This document shows, one piece after another, positions 57,433 through 60,899 of a stretch of 60,899 nt of DNA (the first letter of the stretch is position 1; every line of letters starts with the position of its first letter). The stretch lies in IMG/VR virus record IMGVR_UViG_3300009164_002363, positions 1-60,899 of that record; one strand, given 5' to 3'. The stretch is from a virus. Below the pieces are notes generated by a model, which had not been told where the DNA came from, made no database searches, and saw nothing but the letters and a program-made list of their open reading frames with translations. The position numbers were made by a program, and so were the translations under genes.

Positions 57433-59160
57433 ATGTCATGGAAGAAATACTTTACCCCAGCATCAGTAAATTCTGAATCTGGAAACTATAGTCCAATTGG
57501 AAACGGTTCGTCTCGCCCAGGCCCGGCTCAAGCAAACTACTCTAGTTTCTTGCCAGATGTGTATACCGGCGCCCCAAATCGTATTGATCGTTATTTGCAA
57601 TATGATACAATGGACATGGACAACGAAGTTAACGCAGCATTAGATATTCTAGCAGAATTCTGTAGTCAAAAGAACAGAGAAAATCAAACTCCATTTAGTT
57701 TATTCTATAGAAATAAAGCAACTAACAGCGAAATAGCTATCCTTCGCGAGTACTTACAACAGTGGTGTAAACTACAAAAATTTGAAACTAGAATCTTCCG
57801 TATCGTGCGTAACGTGTTCAAATATGGTGATGCGTTCTTTGTTCGTGATCCAGAAAACAAAAAATGGACCTACATTGATACCGGTAAGATTACTAAGATT
57901 ATTGTTAACGAAAGTGACGGCAAAGCGCCGGAGCAGTATGTTATTCGTGACTTAAATCCTAATTTCCAGCATTTGGTTGTTACACAGATCAATCCTAATT
58001 CTAACAACACTAACAATCGCGGAACATCGTTTGTTGCAGGCGGAGCAGCCGCTCGAGGCCAGCCAGGAGCATTTCCAACTTCGGCTGGCACACGCTTTAG
58101 TAACAGTCAAAATGAAGTTGCAGTGGATGCAAAACATGTTATACATTTAAGTTTATCAGAAGGCCTTGACAACAACTATCCGTTTGGTAACAGTTTGTTA
58201 GAAAGCATTTTTAAAGTTTATAAACAGAAAGAATTGCTCGAAGATGCTATCATTATCTATCGTATACAACGTGCTCCGGAACGTAGAATCTTCTATATTG
58301 ACGTGGGTAACATGCCAAGTCACTTGGCTATGAGCTTCGTTGAGCGTGTTAAAAACGAAATTCATCAACGTCGTATTCCTAGTGCTACAGGTGGCGGAAA
58401 TAATGTTGTTGACAGTGCTTATAATCCGTTAAGTATCAACGAAGACTACTTTTTCCCGCAGACGGCAGAAGGTCGCGGAAGTAAAGTTGAAACACTTCCA
58501 GGCGGTACAAATCTTGGTGAGATTGATGACTTAAAGTATTTTACTAACAAGTTATTCCGTGGATTGCGTATTCCAAGTAGCTATTTGCCAACTGGTGCAG
58601 ACGACAGTCAAGCACAATATAATGACGGTCGCGTTGGTACTGCATACATTCAAGAACTACGTTTTAACAACTATTGCCAACGCTTGCAAAGCCTAATGCA
58701 GGACATTTTTGATCAAGAATTTAAACTATATCTAAACGATCGCGGAGTTAATATTGACAGCAGTTTGTTTGAAGTGCAGTTCCAAGCACCACAGAACTTT
58801 GCCACGTACCGTCAAGCAGAGCTAGATGGACAGCGTGTGCCGCAGTTCCAAACTATGAGTCAGATTCCGTTTATGAGCAAGCGATTTGCTATGAAACGCT
58901 TCTTAGGTATGAGTGATGAAGAGATGGCAGAAAATGAACGCATGTGGGCCGAAGAGAATGGTAAGGGCAAGGCTATTCCTACTGACAGCTCAGGCGAACT
59001 ACGTGGAGCAGGTATTAGTTCAGCAGGTATTGAAAGCGATCTAAGTGACTTGTCTGATGATACTGCTCCTCCTGAAGTTGGGGGAGCTGATATGGCAGGT
59101 GGTGCAATACCTGCTGCAGGTGGAACTCCAGCACCAGTTGCAACTCCGCCGGCAGCATAA
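57433..59160 (+). CDS. 20: Portal vertex protein gp20
   Basis: gp20 forms the dodecameric DNA entry ring at one vertex of the head and initiates prohead assembly. 575 residues (T4 gp20, 524). Key sequence: NRIDRYLQYDTMDMDNEVNAALDILAEFCSQKN around 51-83 in part, FRIVRNVFKYGDAFFV, LSLSEGLDNNYPFGNSLLES, and FRGLRIPSSYLPTGADDS, which is a typical gp20 feature. A low-complexity segment at about 188-225 (NPNSNNTNNRG, AAARGQPGAFPTSAG) inserts into a loop, and the C-terminus is Ala/Pro/Gly-rich. It follows the tape measure gene by five bases and is followed by a small core gene. The identification is firm. Confidence 0.94.
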   Translation: MSWKKYFTPASVNSESGNYSPIGNGSSRPGPAQANYSSFLPDVYTGAPNRIDRYLQYDTMDMDNEVNAALDILAEFCSQKNRENQTPFSLFYRNKATNSEIAILREYLQQWCKLQKFETRIFRIVRNVFKYGDAFFVRDPENKKWTYIDTGKITKIIVNESDGKAPEQYVIRDLNPNFQHLVVTQINPNSNNTNNRGTSFVAGGAAARGQPGAFPTSAGTRFSNSQNEVAVDAKHVIHLSLSEGLDNNYPFGNSLLESIFKVYKQKELLEDAIIIYRIQRAPERRIFYIDVGNMPSHLAMSFVERVKNEIHQRRIPSATGGGNNVVDSAYNPLSINEDYFFPQTAEGRGSKVETLPGGTNLGEIDDLKYFTNKLFRGLRIPSSYLPTGADDSQAQYNDGRVGTAYIQELRFNNYCQRLQSLMQDIFDQEFKLYLNDRGVNIDSSLFEVQFQAPQNFATYRQAELDGQRVPQFQTMSQIPFMSKRFAMKRFLGMSDEEMAENERMWAEENGKGKAIPTDSSGELRGAGISSAGIESDLSDLSDDTAPPEVGGADMAGGAIPAAGGTPAPVATPPAA

Positions 59161-59168
59161 ATACTAGT

Positions 59169-59408
59169 ATGATACTTAGAGAATTGTTTTATGCTGATAA
59201 AGATATGCAGGCCATTTCAAATGACCTGCAATATTCTGCTAGCCACGACGATAGTCCGTTAACACGAAAAGATACTCGCAAGACTAGACTGACTCTAAGA
59301 CAAATTAATGAGCTTAGAAAAGCATCAGAGAGCCACATCTTAGAACAAGAAAAAGATTTAGAATTAGTACATCAAATGTACACGACACCGGCAGCACCTG
59401 CCGCGTAA
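59169..59408 (+). CDS. Small prohead-region protein, 79 residues
   Basis: Starts MILRELFYADKD, similar in style to the gene at 50850. The body is acidic and basic helix (TRKDTRKTRLTLRQINELRKASESHILEQEKDLELVHQMY), ending in a Pro/Ala tail (TTPAAPAA). In marine T4-like phages a small gene at this place after gp20 is common; T4 itself has gp67 and gp68 core proteins between gp20 and gp21. I infer a head core role from position only. A TAAATA element overlaps the gp20 stop (59156-59164), very close to this start. Confidence 0.7.
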   Translation: MILRELFYADKDMQAISNDLQYSASHDDSPLTRKDTRKTRLTLRQINELRKASESHILEQEKDLELVHQMYTTPAAPAA

Positions 59409-59422
59409 TAAATAACTTATCG

Positions 59423-59442
59423 GGCATTTTATTAAAAATGCC
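59423..59442. other. Stem-loop in the gap before the acidic core gene
   Basis: GGCATTTT (59423-59430) and AAAATGCC (59435-59442) form a perfect 8-bp stem with an ATTA loop, 15 bases after the upstream stop. No U-tract follows on the plus strand, so a terminator function is doubtful; it may stabilise the 3' end. Confidence 0.45.
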
Positions 59443-59482
59443 TTAAAAAACCACCATTATAACGTTTATATTACATTTAAGT

Positions 59483-59490
59483 GTAAATAT
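59483..59490 (+). promoter_or_regulatory. Late-promoter-like element GTAAATAT
   Basis: Plus-strand element in the 116-base gap before 59525, 34 bases before the ATG, with TTAGGAGA as ribosome binding site between. The flanking sequence is AT-rich, so this is one of the weaker matches. Confidence 0.35.
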
Positions 59491-59524
59491 ATCGACAGCC
59501 TTACAATCTAATTAGGAGACAAAC

Positions 59525-60382
59525 ATGACTGATCGTTCAAAGTTCGAACAGATGCTAGAGCATCTTGTTAATGAAGAAACTGACAAAGCCAAAGAGCTTT
59601 TCCACCAACTAGTAGTTGAAAAATCTCGCGAAATCTATGAAACTATTTTAGCAGAAGACTTCACAACCGAAGAAGAAGCTGAAGAAGATGAAGAAGATCT
59701 TGACGAAGCTAAAGACGAAGATGAAGAAATGGACGAGAGTTTTGGCTTTGCCGAAGCTGGCGACGAAATGGACAGCGATGAAGGCGACATTGGCGGTGAC
59801 GCTAGTGACGACTTTGTAAGCGACATTGATGCTGGCGGTGACGAAGGTGATGAAGAAGGCATGGGCGGCGAAGGCGATATTGAAGATCGCGTAGTTGACC
59901 TAGAAGATGCACTTGACGACCTACGTGCAGAGTTTGAAGCACTAATGGGCGACGAAGCTGGTGAAGGACACGACGACATGGGCGGTGACGACATGGGCGG
60001 AATGGACGACATGGGCGGTGAAGAAGAAGAATTAGAAGACAGCTTTATGCGTGAATACGTAGAGAAAGTTGGCAATCCAAAGCATGGTGACAACGGTGCA
60101 AACACCAAGTCAGTTATGGCAAAAGCAAACAATATGGGCGGTACAACTGCTAATATCGTAAAAGGTGGAGAAAGCACAACAGGCGGCACAAAAGGCGGTT
60201 TGTTAAATCCATCTACTAAAGAAGAAAACTTTGGTAACGTTAATGTCCCAGGCGGTAACGCAGGTAAGACAGCGTTTAAAAAGAAAGAACCAGGACACGG
60301 CGCTGAGAAAAAAGCATCTGGCGACAATGGCGACAGAAGTGCTGATAGCCCGTTAAATGGCGCTCCTAAAAGAGCAAAATAA
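59525..60382 (+). CDS. Acidic prohead core/scaffold-like protein, 285 residues
   Basis: Highly acidic protein (Asp/Glu-rich from about residue 47 to 180) with glycine and Asp repeats such as GDDMGG and DDMGGMDDMGG. The N-terminal 45 residues are a helix (MTDRSKFEQMLEHLVNEETDKAKELFHQLVVEK), residues about 120-140 look like a coiled coil (EDRVVDLEDALDDLRAEFEAL), and the C-terminus is basic and polar (NVNVPGGNAGKTAFKKKEPGHG). Head core and scaffold proteins of T4-like phages are typically charged and helical and are removed by gp21. Position directly before gp21 supports this. I cannot align it to T4 gp22. Confidence 0.65.
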   Translation: MTDRSKFEQMLEHLVNEETDKAKELFHQLVVEKSREIYETILAEDFTTEEEAEEDEEDLDEAKDEDEEMDESFGFAEAGDEMDSDEGDIGGDASDDFVSDIDAGGDEGDEEGMGGEGDIEDRVVDLEDALDDLRAEFEALMGDEAGEGHDDMGGDDMGGMDDMGGEEEELEDSFMREYVEKVGNPKHGDNGANTKSVMAKANNMGGTTANIVKGGESTTGGTKGGLLNPSTKEENFGNVNVPGGNAGKTAFKKKEPGHGAEKKASGDNGDRSADSPLNGAPKRAK

Positions 60383-60392
60383 GTAGATAACG

Positions 60393-60899
60393 ATGAACTA
60401 TCTTCGAGAAAACCTGAGTTTCGACCAAGCGAGAGTGGTCGTTGAATCCGATGGCGAGAATGGAAAGAACCTTTATATGAAAGGTATTTTCATTCAAGGC
60501 GACAAGAGGAATCAGAATCAGCGTGTTTATCCTGGAAGAGAGATTGCCAGGGCTGTCAAAACCCTGAACGATCAAATTGCAGGTGGGTACTCAGTACTTG
60601 GCGAAGTAGATCATCCAGATGACTTAAGAATCAACCTTGACCGTGTGAGCCATATGATCACAGAAATGTGGATGGATGGCGCAGACGGTTATGGAAAATT
60701 AAAAATCCTTCCAACACCCATGGGACAACTAGTGAAAACTATGTTAGAAGCTGGTGTGAAGTTAGGAGTATCAAGCCGCGGATCCGGGAATGTCAGCGAT
60801 GGCAGTTCCGGTGAAGTATCAGATTTTGAGATTATCACAGTTGATGTGGTAGCTCAACCTAGTGCCCCTGGCGCATACCCTACACCAATTTATGAACAC
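60393..60899 (+). CDS. 21: Prohead core protease gp21 (cut by window edge)
   Basis: T4 gp21 is the serine protease (family S80) that processes the prohead and is itself cleaved. The first 169 residues are present: NYLRENLSFDQARVVVESDG, KNQ/NQRVYPGREIARAV, GEVDHPDD with the catalytic-type His, NLDRVSHMITEM, and GVSSRGSG with a probable catalytic Ser, followed by DFEIITVDVVAQPSAPGAYP. The start is the ATG at 60393, ten bases after the upstream stop. The frame runs off the right end of the window without a stop. Identification is strong from the HPDD...SSRG pattern and the gene order. Confidence 0.9.
   Translation, partial: MNYLRENLSFDQARVVVESDGENGKNLYMKGIFIQGDKRNQNQRVYPGREIARAVKTLNDQIAGGYSVLGEVDHPDDLRINLDRVSHMITEMWMDGADGYGKLKILPTPMGQLVKTMLEAGVKLGVSSRGSGNVSDGSSGEVSDFEIITVDVVAQPSAPGAYPTPIYEH

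Noticed and set aside
59423-59442. Intrinsic terminator
   Set aside because: Perfect stem but no U-tract after it on the plus strand, so listed only as a stem-loop.
59635-60327. Long Ser/Pro-rich antisense frame opposite the acidic core gene
   Set aside because: Composition is explained by reading Asp/Glu/Gly codons of the real gene backwards; the plus-strand gene has a good ribosome binding site and position.

Overview
The window is part of the genome of a tailed, contractile-tail phage of the T4 superfamily. It carries recognisable homologues of T4 gp5, gp6, gp20, gp21 (cut by the right edge), gp25, gp26, gp46, gp47, gp53, gp55 and a gp48/gp54-type protein. It looks like one of the aquatic (marine or freshwater) relatives of T4: AT-rich, tightly packed genes with ATGA or TAATG overlaps, flavin-dependent thymidylate synthase, QueE and FolE, a phage tryptophan-halogenase-type flavoenzyme, and a giant baseplate-region protein. 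The host is not named by the sequence; near-perfect sigma-70 promoters suggest a Gram-negative bacterium. No tRNA, integrase, transposase or CRISPR array was seen.

Layout. (1) 1-6854, plus strand: metabolic and nucleic-acid genes (FolE end, halogenase, QueE, a T4 RNase H-like 5'-3' nuclease) mixed with small unknown genes. (2) 6863-12032, plus strand: two strong sigma-70 promoters drive a MoxR-type ATPase and a metallopeptidase/VWA partner, then a methyltransferase-like gene, small conserved genes and thyX. (3) 16643-12007, minus strand: a promoter and a six-gene overlapping operon with four GT-A-type glycosyltransferases in two paralogous pairs. (4) 45943-16655, minus strand: the tail-tip and baseplate block, from the gp48/54-like protein through gp53, hub, gp5, gp25, gp6, a 4470-residue giant, and three fibre-like proteins that share an N-terminal module. 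(5) 45971-50378, plus strand: gp55 late sigma factor and the gp47/gp46 recombination nuclease. (6) 50379-50849: a gene-free stretch with raised GC content and a row of stem-loops. (7) 50850-60899: a membrane-type protein, then gp26 on the minus strand with an apparent -1 frameshift extension, then a probable tape measure protein, the gp20 portal, prohead-core-type genes and gp21.

How it fits together. gp55 should direct late transcription. An AT-rich element with core TAAATA lies just upstream of many structural genes and resembles the T4 late promoter TATAAATA. The early or middle plus-strand genes instead have TTGACA-17-TATAAT promoters. The most unusual observations are the start-less reading frame fused to gp26 through a slippery run, a terminator-like hairpin lying between promoter elements, a start-codon hairpin split by a late-promoter motif, the 50.4-50.8 kb structured non-coding region, a variable-looking pentapeptide repeat in the tape measure gene, and the glycosyltransferase cassette.
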